64,000 bases of DNA from Weeksella virosa DSM 16922 (GCF_000189415.1 NC_015144.1:1412001-1476000), one strand, 5' to 3'; counted from the first letter of the stretch, positions 36,525-46,321 are shown. Made by a program: numbers and translations. The notes: generated from the sequence alone by a model not told the origin.

Positions 36525-37061
36525 ATGAAAGAAATTGAAATACACGGGAAGAGATTTATTCCCTACATAGCATTCGAAGAAATAGAACATGCTATAATCG
36601 ATATGGCCAACAAAATTTACGATGAATACAAAGACGAAGTTCCTGTATTTGTTGGTGTATTGAATGGTGTAGTAATGTTTATGAGTGACTTTCTAAAACA
36701 CTATCCTGGAGAATGCGAAATTTCTTTTCTAAAACTAAGTTCGTACGAAGGCACAGAGACAACCGGTAAAGTAAAAATCCAGATGGATATTCCTATTTCG
36801 GTAGAAGGCAGGCATGTAATTATTTTAGAAGATATCGTCGACACCGGAAATACTTTGGTAGAATTGCATAAAATTCTCACAGAAAAAAAGGTTAAATCTC
36901 TGAAAATTGCTACCTTACTATTTAAACCAGATGCTTACAAAAAAGATCTAGTTGTCGACTTAGTAGGTCTATCTATACCGGATAAATTTGTTGTTGGTTA
37001 TGGATTGGATTTTGATGGCTTTGGTCGAAACCTTCCAGATATTTATCAAATAAAATCATAA
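36525..37061 (+). CDS. hpt: Hypoxanthine phosphoribosyltransferase
   Basis: A purine salvage enzyme of 178 residues that makes IMP or GMP from PRPP and the base. The PRPP-binding loop is VIILEDIVDTGNTLVEL at about residues 98-114, and DKFVVGYGLDFDG near the C-terminus contacts the base. A TATATTTG -7-like box lies at 36503-36510, 15 nt before the start. adk follows after 17 nt, so these two nucleotide genes form one unit ending at the strong terminator. Confidence 0.95.
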   Translation: MKEIEIHGKRFIPYIAFEEIEHAIIDMANKIYDEYKDEVPVFVGVLNGVVMFMSDFLKHYPGECEISFLKLSSYEGTETTGKVKIQMDIPISVEGRHVIILEDIVDTGNTLVELHKILTEKKVKSLKIATLLFKPDAYKKDLVVDLVGLSIPDKFVVGYGLDFDGFGRNLPDIYQIKS

Positions 37062-37078
37062 AAAAAATAAAACTCAAA

Positions 37079-37669
37079 ATGCTAAACATTGTATTGTTCG
37101 GACCTCCAGGAAGCGGGAAGGGAACACAAGCGAAATTTTTAGAACAAAAATATCAAACCCCACAGATCTCTACCGGAGATTTATTCCGTTATAACCTAAA
37201 AAATGAAACTGATTTAGGGAAAAAAGTTCGTGCATACATGGACAAAGGTAGTTTGGTGCCGGATGAAATTACAACCCAGATGCTCAGCGATGAGTTGGAT
37301 AAAGGAAAAAGCCCGAATGGGTATATTTTCGATGGTTATCCCCGAACAACCTCACAAGCAGTAGCATTGGACAAAATCCTCGCTGAAAAATTCAATGAAG
37401 AAGTAACGGTTACCGTAGCTTTGGTTGTAGATGATGAAGTCTTAGTACAACGTCTTCTAGAAAGAGGTAAAACAAGTGGTCGTTCAGACGATGTGAATGA
37501 AGAAGTAATTCGTCATCGTATCACAGAATATTATACCAAAACAGCTAAGGTTGCTAAGCATTATAAAGCACAAGGAAAGTGGGTAGAAATCAATGGGGTA
37601 GGTGATATCGATGAAATCACCGAAAAGTTAATTGCCGTCATTAATGAAGCAATGATTAAAGAAGATTAA
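37079..37669 (+). CDS. adk: Adenylate kinase
   Basis: Interconverts ATP + AMP and 2 ADP. The 196-residue protein has the P-loop GPPGSGKGTQ at residues 8-17, the AMP-binding STGDLFR and DGYPRT motifs, and LLERGKTSGRSDD at the short lid. The lid lacks the zinc-binding cysteines, consistent with the short-lid form. It follows hpt in the same direction. Confidence 0.97.
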   Translation: MLNIVLFGPPGSGKGTQAKFLEQKYQTPQISTGDLFRYNLKNETDLGKKVRAYMDKGSLVPDEITTQMLSDELDKGKSPNGYIFDGYPRTTSQAVALDKILAEKFNEEVTVTVALVVDDEVLVQRLLERGKTSGRSDDVNEEVIRHRITEYYTKTAKVAKHYKAQGKWVEINGVGDIDEITEKLIAVINEAMIKED

Positions 37670-37687
37670 TCTCACTACTTAGATTAT

Positions 37688-37725
37688 AAAAATACGCCGA
37701 GCATATTTGCTCGGCGTATTTTTTA
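37688..37725. terminator. Strong bidirectional terminator after hpt-adk
   Basis: AAAATACGCCGAGCA and TGCTCGGCGTATTTT form a perfect 15-bp stem around TATT, with T runs on either strand. It separates adk from the convergent broken lipoprotein gene. Confidence 0.93.
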
Positions 37726-37752
37726 TGCTTTTATGTGATGTTTTGCCACGAA

Positions 37753-38489
37753 TTAGTGGGTTGTTGTTGGTGTATACGTTACTTTCACGGCTTCAACTTC
37801 GTCACTATTTGATTTCGAGATGTCTATATTTCTAGGGAAGTTTTCTATTTGATAATCGCTATAGGTAAAATTTGTAATTGCTCCCTTCTCATCTTCGAAC
37901 GATTTTAGCTGATTTTTATTTTTGGCTAAGGTGTGTAATTTAAAGAAAGTAAAGACCCAAGATGGAGTGCGTACATTTCTGAAGTACGAAGCCTGATCGG
38001 TATAATAATCAAACGATAATTTCACAGTGCCATCAGAGATCCATTGCGATAAATTCCCGTTAGAATAAGTGAAACTATTGCCTTCGAGATCACCACGTAA
38101 ACTTCCGTCACTATTAATTTTCAGATAATTGGTTTCGATAACTGCGTTGTGAACTTTTTCTTCAATTTTTATGGTTCCTTCGCTTTCATAGTAAACAATG
38201 TATTCTTTCTTAGAATTGTTCAGATCTTCATAGATTACATTGGCCAATTTTTGGTTGATGTAAGTAAAAGAATATTGGTAGAATTCGTCGCCAACATTAT
38301 AGGTATATTTCGTGATGTTTTTATCGTTATTGTACATAAAAATCTCAGAACCTTTGCCCGCATAGGTAAATTTTTGAGGCATAAGATTAGTTTGCGGCGA
38401 TGAGTTTTCTCCAGCATTATCATCACTATTACAAGCATTCAGTCCGAAAAAAGAAAGTGCAATATCGTTAAAATAGCGTAATTTTTCAT
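37753..38489 (-). pseudogene. Frameshifted small lipoprotein gene
   Basis: From ATG at 38489 the frame gives MKNYAILTIL and then runs out of frame; the rest of a normal signal peptide, ALSFFGLNAC with the lipid cysteine at 38431-38433, lies in the next frame. A one-base loss near 38460 explains this. The downstream 209 residues (from MPQKFTYAGKGSEIFM) are otherwise open and rich in Tyr, Asn and beta-type repeats, ending at TYTPTTTH. It looks like a YD-repeat-like Bacteroidota outer-membrane lipoprotein of no known function. Either the strain has lost the protein or the base is a sequencing error. Confidence 0.7.
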
Positions 38490-38580
38490 GGGTTTTCTCT
38501 GTTTATTTTGATTGTTATTGATCAAGCTTTCTATACTAACGCAAATAAGTATGGGTTAGTATAGAAAGGGAGACCGAAAT

Positions 38581-39771
38581 TTATTTCAGTTTCGATCGGA
38601 TAGCTTTGGGTACTGCATCTTTATGAACCAAAATATTCAACGTTTTGTATTCTACATAGGCTTTAGTTACGTACATATATCCTTTATAATCGTTACTTGT
38701 TCCCCAAGAATTGCGGATGATGTAATACTCTTTCCCGTTTTGGTCTTTGGCCAAGCCAACAATATGCATTCCGTGATCGTCTGTGGTTTCGTAATTATCG
38801 AATGCTTCTTGGCGCATATCTTCGGTGATAGTGCGTTCTGGTTTTGGCCCATTGAACATTTCTTTGCGTTCGGTTTCCGTCATGTCTGCAAAGTTTTTTT
38901 CCGGCACATAGGCAATCCCATTTTTCCAACTAAAAGATTTTTCCGATACGTCTTGAGCCCAAGCTACCGTGAAACCATTTTTCAGGGCATTATCGATAAT
39001 CGTAACGATTTCTTTCAGTGGAACATTCCAATATTCACCCAAAGCCCAATTGTCTGGTATTGGTAGGATAAATTGTTGATAATACGGATAGGCTTTGAAC
39101 GATGAAATTGCTAAATAATCTTGTGGTTGAATTCCGACGCGTTCCTGAGCAAAGGTTTTGGGTGTGTACCGTTTGCCTTCGTACTCGAAGTTGGCAGGAT
39201 ATTTCCCGAGATAAGCGTCTAAAATTCCGGCATAGGCAGCGGTCCAAGCTGGTGTTAATTTCCCGTTCGGGTTTTTAATAATTCCGTTCAGAAAGCCTTC
39301 CATTGCTGCACTCATTTCTGCAAATTGATTATGGTTGGTTCCATAGTTCAAGCCCAAATATACTTCTTGTGGTACGGCACCGTATTGTTCATAAACCCGC
39401 ATTACATCATGGAAAACTCCACCTTCGCCAAGCGACATTCCTCCATGCAAACGAACATATTGTTTTGCACGATCCATGTAGGCGTTTCTTGCCGTAAATA
39501 TTTGAGATAATTGGATAGGTTTTTTCCCCATTCTAATCATTTCCGATTCGATGAAAGAATTCCCAGAATACGACCAGCAAGTTCCCGAAGATGCTTGGTT
39601 CTGGATAGGCATTTTTGCTAAATTGATGATTTCGGTGAATTGGAATGAGGCTTTACTGTTCTCACTTGCATGATTTTTTAGAGAGTTGACTAAGTCGTCT
39701 TGTGCTTGTAGTTGTGTAGAAAAACTCACTGTAGAAGTAAGAACTATGAGCGATAGAATAATTTTTTTCAT
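38581..39771 (-). CDS. C1-family cysteine peptidase, aminopeptidase C / bleomycin hydrolase type, secreted
   Basis: A 396-residue papain-fold peptidase. The catalytic triad is C65 (SSGTCWSYS), H336 (DDHGMHIVG) and N354 (RNSWGT), with the oxyanion glutamine in PIQNQ. The N-terminus is a signal peptide (about 1-23, ending LQAQ), so unlike the cytosolic bleomycin hydrolases it is exported and probably processes peptides in the periplasm or outside. The length and insertions match the C1B subfamily. It stands alone between the broken lipoprotein and the Omp85 gene, all on the minus strand. Confidence 0.9.
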   Translation of the reverse strand: MKKIILSLIVLTSTVSFSTQLQAQDDLVNSLKNHASENSKASFQFTEIINLAKMPIQNQASSGTCWSYSGNSFIESEMIRMGKKPIQLSQIFTARNAYMDRAKQYVRLHGGMSLGEGGVFHDVMRVYEQYGAVPQEVYLGLNYGTNHNQFAEMSAAMEGFLNGIIKNPNGKLTPAWTAAYAGILDAYLGKYPANFEYEGKRYTPKTFAQERVGIQPQDYLAISSFKAYPYYQQFILPIPDNWALGEYWNVPLKEIVTIIDNALKNGFTVAWAQDVSEKSFSWKNGIAYVPEKNFADMTETERKEMFNGPKPERTITEDMRQEAFDNYETTDDHGMHIVGLAKDQNGKEYYIIRNSWGTSNDYKGYMYVTKAYVEYKTLNILVHKDAVPKAIRSKLK

Positions 39772-39852
39772 ATTGTTTATTCTTTATTAATTTTTGGCAA
39801 ATTAGAGCTTTTTTAGGGCATTATGGTAAAAGTTTTTGAAAAAAAATAAAAG

Positions 39853-41499
39853 TTAAAATTTACTGATAATCCCAAAATGGATTTTAGAGTCTTTAAAGTC
39901 AAAAGGTAAATTTCCGGTTTTGCCAACTGCATAATTTATATTAAAAACCCCTAATTTGGTCAGAAAAGCAATTCCTGTTCCCAAACTCATAAGATTGGTT
40001 TGTACGTTTATTCGTTTATTTTGTATACTTGCGTAATCGCTAAACAGTGTGATATAAAAAGCTTCATTTGGCAAGAAACGATATTCGGCAGAAACCGTCG
40101 CATAAAGATTTGCGGTAATGCTTTCTTCATTAAAACCTCGGAGAGAACCAAAACCACCGATTCGGTAAAGTTCATTTTCTGCAAAATGATTCGCTTTGTC
40201 GAACAATCCGTAAAAGTTAAACCGACCTTTCAGGTAGTGTTTTTTACCAAGACGAAATAGGCGATAGGTTTCGAGTCCAATTTCGTACTGATTGCTCGTT
40301 TGGTTTTCGGCTTGATCATCGTGTACGAGGTTTTTTTCTTTCTTTCGGATAGAGTTAACCACGGTATACAGGCGTTGTTTACCTTCTAGAATTGCTTGAT
40401 CCGTTCCTTGAAAATAATCATAGCTTAGACCTAGATTTAGTTTCTGATAATCATCGTAATTTGTTGCAATCGTCGGGTATTCTTCGAGAACAAAGTTAGA
40501 GGATTGTATGCCCAAATTAACACCAATATTCGATTGTGGAGTTAATTGATAAAAAAATCTTTCTTGCAAATTTGTGTTAACAAATACGCTATCTTGTTTG
40601 AAAAGTTTGAAGTTGGTTTCGCTTCCTATTTTGCTGCCAAAAAGATAAGGGAATTTCAGTCGAATATCAAGAGTTGTATTTTTGGCTGCTGTTCCTATCC
40701 AATTCAGCCGAATTTGTTCCATCGCATTGAAGTTGTTATTCAGTTCGAGGCTAAGGTTTCCATTCATCCTAAATTTACCATCTTCGTCTGTACCAAAACC
40801 AATAATCCCATCGAAAATATTTGCTTTTATTTTTTCAGTGTACAAGTAAATATAGGTAGAGTCTTCTTGGTACATTACGTTGGGTGAGCGGGTTTCCCGG
40901 ATCCATTGGTTTTGACGAATTTCATTTTGGATCGTGATTAATTTATCTTCTCGGAAAGTCTCTCCTACTCGAATTTGCAGTTGATGTTTGATAAATCCTC
41001 GCGACATTTTCTCGTAGCCAACCAACTTCACCCCATCAATGGTACGTTTTTTTGCTTGCTTTCTGTGTAATTCTACCTGCAACTCATTGTTCTCAAATCC
41101 TTTACTTTCTACCACTATACTCGAAAAAATTCGTCCTTCGTCTACTTCTTTTTGATTGAAGTATGCAATGATCGAATCGAGATTTTTGGTAGGGAAATAA
41201 TCGTTTTTGTTCTGGAATAACTCATTATTCTTTACCCAAATATTTTGATAAAGTTTACCACGTTTCAGATAAACCTTCTGATCGATTACAGAGTCTAATT
41301 GCAAGGTGTAATAACCAATTTTTACAAGAGAATCGAGGGTGGATTGCCATTTTCCCGATTCGATCTTTTTCTCGAAAATAGGTTTTTCTGCTGATGATTG
41401 AAAATCATAAAACAGAAAGGTTTGTTGTGTTTGTGCGCAGAGAAAATTGAACGCAAAGAGGCAAAAAATAAACCAAAGAAGAGATAACAATCGAATCAT
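39853..41499 (-). CDS. Omp85-superfamily outer-membrane protein (BamA/TamA-like)
   Basis: A 548-residue protein with a signal peptide (about 1-22), two or three POTRA-like units (about 35-215; KTIDGVKLVGYEKMSRGFIK is one such repeat) and a C-terminal 16-strand type barrel ending INYAVGKTGNLPFDFKDSKI with a terminal F. The FGSLRGFNEESI segment is the conserved lid-loop VRGY/F element of the family. It is shorter than BamA (about 800+), so a TamA- or surface-antigen-like role in outer-membrane insertion or secretion is more likely. No secreted partner gene is adjacent. Confidence 0.85.
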   Translation of the reverse strand: MIRLLSLLWFIFCLFAFNFLCAQTQQTFLFYDFQSSAEKPIFEKKIESGKWQSTLDSLVKIGYYTLQLDSVIDQKVYLKRGKLYQNIWVKNNELFQNKNDYFPTKNLDSIIAYFNQKEVDEGRIFSSIVVESKGFENNELQVELHRKQAKKRTIDGVKLVGYEKMSRGFIKHQLQIRVGETFREDKLITIQNEIRQNQWIRETRSPNVMYQEDSTYIYLYTEKIKANIFDGIIGFGTDEDGKFRMNGNLSLELNNNFNAMEQIRLNWIGTAAKNTTLDIRLKFPYLFGSKIGSETNFKLFKQDSVFVNTNLQERFFYQLTPQSNIGVNLGIQSSNFVLEEYPTIATNYDDYQKLNLGLSYDYFQGTDQAILEGKQRLYTVVNSIRKKEKNLVHDDQAENQTSNQYEIGLETYRLFRLGKKHYLKGRFNFYGLFDKANHFAENELYRIGGFGSLRGFNEESITANLYATVSAEYRFLPNEAFYITLFSDYASIQNKRINVQTNLMSLGTGIAFLTKLGVFNINYAVGKTGNLPFDFKDSKIHFGIISKF

Positions 41500-41608
41500 G
41501 ATGTTTAGAAAACGTGTTAAGTTTATTTAAAGTATGTAGTTGAACGATATTTATTAGTTTTGTTCTCGAGGAAAGAAAGTATATTTAATCGAATTTATAA
41601 AAAAAACT

Positions 41609-41926
41609 ATGTTAAAATTATTTAAGGTTGTGGGATTTGTCGAAGCCATTTCGGCGATAGCATTATTTTTTGTTGCAATGCCAATAAAATATATTTTTGA
41701 TAATCCGACTTGGGTTACGCATACTGGTCGTATTCACGGAGGTTTGTTTATTGCCTATGTGGTGATTTTATATTTTCTGAAAGAAAAGTATAATTGGAGC
41801 TGGAAGATTTTCGGAATTTTTTTTGTTTCGGCAATCATCCCAGGCGGTACGATTTGGGCAGATAAAAGATTAATAGAAGGAAAACGATACAAGAATCAAC
41901 TTCAAGAAGAAACGATAGAAAATTAG
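41609..41926 (+). CDS. DUF3817 family membrane protein
   Basis: A 105-residue inner-membrane protein with three hydrophobic segments and the family pattern of HTGRIHGGLFIAYV between the first two. It ends in a short basic cytoplasmic tail. The function of DUF3817 proteins is not established. It is a single gene before a strong terminator. Confidence 0.85.
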   Translation: MLKLFKVVGFVEAISAIALFFVAMPIKYIFDNPTWVTHTGRIHGGLFIAYVVILYFLKEKYNWSWKIFGIFFVSAIIPGGTIWADKRLIEGKRYKNQLQEETIEN

Positions 41927-41949
41927 AGAATTTTAGACGAGTTATAAAA

Positions 41950-41980
41950 AAATAGACCGAAATCGTTCGGTCTTTTTTTG
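41950..41980 (+). terminator. Intrinsic terminator of the DUF3817 gene
   Basis: AGACCGAA / TTCGGTCT forms a perfect 8-bp stem around ATCG followed by seven T. Confidence 0.85.
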
Positions 41981-42019
41981 TTGTTTTTTCGGCTTGGTAT
42001 TTCATCCTACCGAAACATT

Positions 42020-43131
42020 TTACAATAAGCTAATAATATAATAGATGATTGCAGCAACAATCGCCGAAATAGGAATTGTAAGAACCCAAGCCCAAAGAAG
42101 GCTGATTGTTACACCCCAACGAACCGCTGATACGCGTTTTATCATTCCAACTCCGATAATAGAACCAGTGATGGTATGGGTTGTAGAAACCGGAATCCCG
42201 AAGTGTTCTGAGATGTAAAGGGTGATAGCTCCCGCTGTTTCAGAGGCAACACCTTCTAAAGGAGTTACTTTGGTAATTTTGGATCCCATGGTTTTGATGA
42301 TCTTCCATCCACCTGCCATTGTTCCACAAGCGATTACAATAAATGATGTAATCGGTACCCATCCCCAATGTTCTACGAAATATTGGAATTTATCTTCAGC
42401 TTGTACATAAGCAGGATCGAAATCTACATTCATGTGATAGAAAATTACGGCTGCACCGATAATGCCCATTACTTTTTAAGCGTCATTCATTCCATGCCCA
42501 AGGGAGAAAAGGGCAGAAGAAACCAATTGGAGTTTCTTGAACCACCATTCTGCTCGAGCAGGTTTTGCTTTTTGACAGATATTCATAATCAAGATGGTGA
42601 GAATACTTGCAATCACCATTCCGATGAAAGGTGCTAAGAAAATGAATAAAAATATCGGTATTACTTTGGCATAGACCACAACGCCGGCCAAAGAACCAGT
42701 TGTCATGTATGCGTGGGTGAGGGCAGAGCCAATAAATCCACCAATCAAGGTATGTGATGAAGAAGACGGGATCCCGAATTTCCAGGTTAAAAGATTCCAT
42801 GAAATTGCGGCAATAATTCCGGCTAAGATAACTTCTAAGGTTATAAAATTTTCGCTGACATATTTGGCAATGGTATTCCCTATTTTGAATTCTCCTATAT
42901 AATAAAGCGAGATAAAATACGCAGCGAAAATCCAAACGGCAGCCCATAAAACGGTTTGAAAGGAGAGAGAACTTTGGTTGCGACAATGGTTGCAATTGAG
43001 TTTGCCGCATCGTGGAAACTGTTTATATAGTCGAAAACAAACGAAAGGATGATCACCGCCAAAAGGATAAATCCTGCTCTCGAAGTCATCATATCTGTGA
43101 TGTGATGCATCACCGTACTGAAAATTTCCAT
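42020..43131 (-). pseudogene. Inorganic phosphate transporter (PiT), decayed
   Basis: The gene encodes the short (about 370 residues) Pit-type permease. The N-terminus (43131) holds the first signature FDYINSFHDAANSIATIVAT, then the frame is lost within an A run at 42959-42961 where one base is missing; the correct frame resumes as QTVLWAAVWIFAAYFI. The second signature GHGMNDA-KVMGIIG contains TAA (42476-42478) where the family has Gln (CAA), a one-base nonsense change. Downstream reading is open to the natural stop at 42020. With two independent lesions the product should be absent. The accessory gene upstream (43155-43799) and the second permease are intact. Confidence 0.85.
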
Positions 43132-43154
43132 ACAGTTTGTGACTTAAGTTAAGC

Positions 43155-43799
43155 TTAAGAATATTTTACGGCAATAGCTTGTAAAACGTTGGCAACACTT
43201 TTGCATTTGTCTGTCGCCGATTCTAGAGAAGAAAGCATTTCTTTGTACTTGATGATATTCTTAGGATCGGTTTCGTTCTCGAAAATTTCTTCTACCGCTT
43301 TATCAAAAATACGATCAGATTTGTTTTCTAATTTATTGATCCTTTCGCAAATCTCATAGATTCTTGGGATATTGCTCAGCTCTTTCAGATCAGAAATCGC
43401 TTCTCCTATCAGTTGACAAGCTTCTAAGTTTACTTGTGTCAACTTACAAATAGATTTAGTGATTTTTTCTACCTGATAAATTTTTATGCGGTTTGCAGCG
43501 CCATTCAAATTATCGGCAACGTAATCTATCGAACGGATAAGATTGTAAATATCTTCACGATCAAAAGGGGTAATGAAATTTCTACTCAGTTCGATATTCG
43601 TTTTCTGAGTAAGCACTTCTATTTTGGTTTCCAATTTAGTAATCGTTACTAAATAATCTTCTCGCTCTTCTGGGACTACATTTACTAATTCGTGCAATTG
43701 TTCAGCCAACTCGATTAGACTTGCAGATGCATCGTCGAAAATCGGAAAAAAGGTTTTGTCTTTTGGTGTAAAGAATTTGAAAAATGAATTAATCGACAT
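43155..43799 (-). CDS. DUF47 / PhoU-like Pit accessory protein
   Basis: A 214-residue all-helical cytosolic protein of the DUF47 (YkaA-like) family that pairs with Pit phosphate permeases and is thought to restrain them. It starts MSINSFFKFFTPKDKTFFPI and has PhoU-type helices with acidic motifs (INKLENKSDRIFDKAVEEIF). It ends 24 nt before the decayed permease, with which it once formed an operon. Its start codon lies inside a long hairpin with a leader ORF (see the regulatory entry). Confidence 0.87.
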   Translation of the reverse strand: MSINSFFKFFTPKDKTFFPIFDDASASLIELAEQLHELVNVVPEEREDYLVTITKLETKIEVLTQKTNIELSRNFITPFDREDIYNLIRSIDYVADNLNGAANRIKIYQVEKITKSICKLTQVNLEACQLIGEAISDLKELSNIPRIYEICERINKLENKSDRIFDKAVEEIFENETDPKNIIKYKEMLSSLESATDKCKSVANVLQAIAVKYS

Positions 43800-43842
43800 T
43801 CAAATAGTGATTTTTGAAGGCATAAAAATCACTATTTGAATG
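43797..43842 (-). promoter_or_regulatory. 19-bp perfect hairpin with leader ORF over the DUF47 start codon
   Basis: CATTCAAATAGTGATTTTT (43797-43815) and AAAAATCACTATTTGAATG (43824-43842) are exact inverted repeats with an 8-nt loop. In the minus-strand mRNA the last three bases of the distal arm are the AUG of the DUF47 gene, so its start and the 16 nt before it are fully paired. The loop carries another AUG (43821-43823) that opens a 7-codon ORF, MPSKITI, whose UGA (43800-43802) directly abuts the DUF47 AUG. There is no T run after either arm, so it is not an ordinary terminator. Translational coupling or attenuation is inferred. Confidence 0.6.
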
Positions 43843-43870
43843 TTAAATTAATGTAAATTAAACTATAGAA

Positions 43871-46129
43871 TTAATCATTTATTTGCTGGTCGATTCCTTT
43901 GTATAATCTCACTAATTTTTCTACACGGTCTGCTGAATATTCTATTTCGGTAAGAATGGTAAAATACAAAGTAGAACTTTTCTGACTGATATTATCACAC
44001 TGGATTCGTGCTATTTGGTTACTAATTGCTATATTCAATGCTTCGTCAAAATCTTTTCGTAGAGGCTCTATGCCACCTAGATTGTTCAAATCATCTTCTA
44101 AGAAACGTTTAGAGATGTAATACATCATCTTTTTATATGCCGTGTTGATTGTCTTTAGATCTCCTATTTGCTCAGGTTTCAATTGTCGATGATTGTTATA
44201 GATATAGGTATGGATAGAAGTGTTGATGAAATTGATACTGATGATGATATTCTGTATATACCCAAAAGACTGAACGAAAATCTTACTCGAATTGATATTC
44301 GATTGATCCATATTGCGAAGAATTCGGTAGAAATTAATCTTTAGATCTTCTATAGATGTAATTAACTTTTTGATTTTCTTTTTGTTTTCATTCAGAAAGC
44401 CAAGGTTCTCTTGGTCAATTCCTTTTACTGATAAGGCGAAATTATCCGCTATTTTTGATAATGCTTTACCGATTTGTTTTTTGTTTTTAGCCAAAATCTT
44501 TTGTACAGAATCGATATCTTCTCCTGTGAAACTTACCAAGACTTCTTCTTTTACTTTGCTTTTATCCTCATAGCTTTTATGCGAACGGAAAAGAATAATT
44601 CCCAGCACAATAATCATCCCAATAACACCTACAGTTCCGCCATAATACATGGTGAGAGAGATAATGGCTGCTATCATGAAAGCAGAAATACCGGTCAAAA
44701 ACCAACCTCCAATCACATTGAAAACTCCTGCAACACGGAAAACAGCACTATCACGATCCCAAGCACGGTCTGCAAAAGAAGTACCCATTGCCACCATAAA
44801 GGTCACGTAGGTTGTAGAAAGTGGTAGTTTTAGTGAAGTACCAATCGAAATCAGGATTGATGCCACCAATAGGTTTACCGAAGCACGAATCATATCAAAA
44901 GCTTCTTCGTCGGTAGTTTCTATTTGTAATGTTTTTTGTTTCTGAGGTTTTTCGAATCGTTTCTCGACACGTAATTGAAAAGATTTTGGTAAGATTTTAT
45001 CCACTACATTTCCTAACAAAATCACAGCACGAACAATGGCACGCGATAAAAAATTTGGGTTGAATTTTTCGGTTCCTTCATCTTGTTTACTCAAACTCAA
45101 TTCGGTCTGAATAACATTTTTTGCTTTCTTAGAAGTCCATAAAGTAATGATCATTATGACTCCGGCAATTATTAAATAATAAACTGGCGCTACAATATCG
45201 CTATTTGCCAAGTCACCCATCATAAAAGTATGTGGATCAGTTACGCCCGACGCTTGGAAAATATCGTACGATTGTAAAGCAGCAATCGGCACACCAATAA
45301 AGTTTACCAAATCGTTTCCGGCGAAAGCCAAAGCCAAAGCAAAGGTTCCGATCAAAATAATGATACGCAGAATGTTGATTTTTAAGATAATAAGAATTTG
45401 GGAAACAATGGTCCAAAAAACGAAGTTGATTCCGATCAATAATAACTGATTATGGGCAATCCAGTCTTTCGCATTGTCACTAATAAAAGTTAAATTTTTA
45501 GCACCTTTTATCAAGATGAAAAAAGATATAGCAGTGATAGCAACTCCTCCCAAAATCCCTCCATAACGTTTGATTCTCGCTTCTGAATTGAACGTGAAAA
45601 TAAAACGCGTAACGTATTGTACAAAAGAGCCTACAATAAACGAAAGGAATACCGAAAGAACAATGCTGACAACTATCTCCGAAGCTTTCTCGGTATTGAT
45701 ATAATCGAGTACTGTATATAGAGCTTGATCGCTATTGAGAACTTTGATAAAAGCCAAACAAGTTGCAGCACCTAGGAGCTCGAAGATAATCGAAACGGTT
45801 GTCGAGGTAGGGAAGCCGATATAGTTGAACAAATCGAGCAAAATGACATCGGCAATCATTACTGTGAGCATAATAATCATCAAATCATAAAAGGAGAACA
45901 TAGAGGGAACGAAAATACCACTCCGAGCAATTTCCATCATACCACTCGAGAAGATTGCTCCGAAGAGAAGACCACAAGAAGCAATAATCATGATTGTTCT
46001 AAAACTTGCAGCTTTTGATCCGATAGCAGAATTTAAGAAGTTTACGGCGTCATTACTTACTCCGACCATAATATCGAGTATAGCCAAGAGAACTACCGTA
46101 ATCAGAATAATAATAAAAATTTGTTCCAT
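43871..46129 (-). CDS. Inorganic phosphate transporter fused to a PhoU-like domain
   Basis: A 752-residue PiT-family permease. The first signature is VGVSNDAVNFLNSAIGS (about 22-38); the second lies at FAGNDLVNFIGVP. About ten membrane segments occupy residues 1-515, with a cytosolic loop at about 330-400. The last 210 residues (from about 535) are soluble helices resembling PhoU/DUF47, thus carrying the accessory domain in the same chain. Such long forms are known in Bacteroidota. It is intact and lies upstream of the DUF47 gene in the same direction, and may carry phosphate uptake now that the short Pit gene is broken. Confidence 0.9.
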   Translation of the reverse strand: MEQIFIIILITVVLLAILDIMVGVSNDAVNFLNSAIGSKAASFRTIMIIASCGLLFGAIFSSGMMEIARSGIFVPSMFSFYDLMIIMLTVMIADVILLDLFNYIGFPTSTTVSIIFELLGAATCLAFIKVLNSDQALYTVLDYINTEKASEIVVSIVLSVFLSFIVGSFVQYVTRFIFTFNSEARIKRYGGILGGVAITAISFFILIKGAKNLTFISDNAKDWIAHNQLLLIGINFVFWTIVSQILIILKINILRIIILIGTFALALAFAGNDLVNFIGVPIAALQSYDIFQASGVTDPHTFMMGDLANSDIVAPVYYLIIAGVIMIITLWTSKKAKNVIQTELSLSKQDEGTEKFNPNFLSRAIVRAVILLGNVVDKILPKSFQLRVEKRFEKPQKQKTLQIETTDEEAFDMIRASVNLLVASILISIGTSLKLPLSTTYVTFMVAMGTSFADRAWDRDSAVFRVAGVFNVIGGWFLTGISAFMIAAIISLTMYYGGTVGVIGMIIVLGIILFRSHKSYEDKSKVKEEVLVSFTGEDIDSVQKILAKNKKQIGKALSKIADNFALSVKGIDQENLGFLNENKKKIKKLITSIEDLKINFYRILRNMDQSNINSSKIFVQSFGYIQNIIISINFINTSIHTYIYNNHRQLKPEQIGDLKTINTAYKKMMYYISKRFLEDDLNNLGGIEPLRKDFDEALNIAISNQIARIQCDNISQKSSTLYFTILTEIEYSADRVEKLVRLYKGIDQQIND

Positions 46130-46321
46130 AAATTAGGTGTTATCTACTGTGTTTAATTTTGTAAGTATTATAAAATGTAACGGTAACAAATTTCTGGTGT
46201 TTATTCTTATTGAATGTTAAAAGAAGGTTATCAAATATAAAATATGGTTGAGATGCACGGTAATAATATCATAATCAATGTAAAATAACTAAGAAATATT
46301 TTTTTTAGAAATATTTTTTTG

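Noticed and set aside
42483-43010. A 175-codon frame across the broken Pit gene
   Set aside because: It is an out-of-frame shadow: its product has no membrane pattern, while the neighbouring frame carries the permease sequence.
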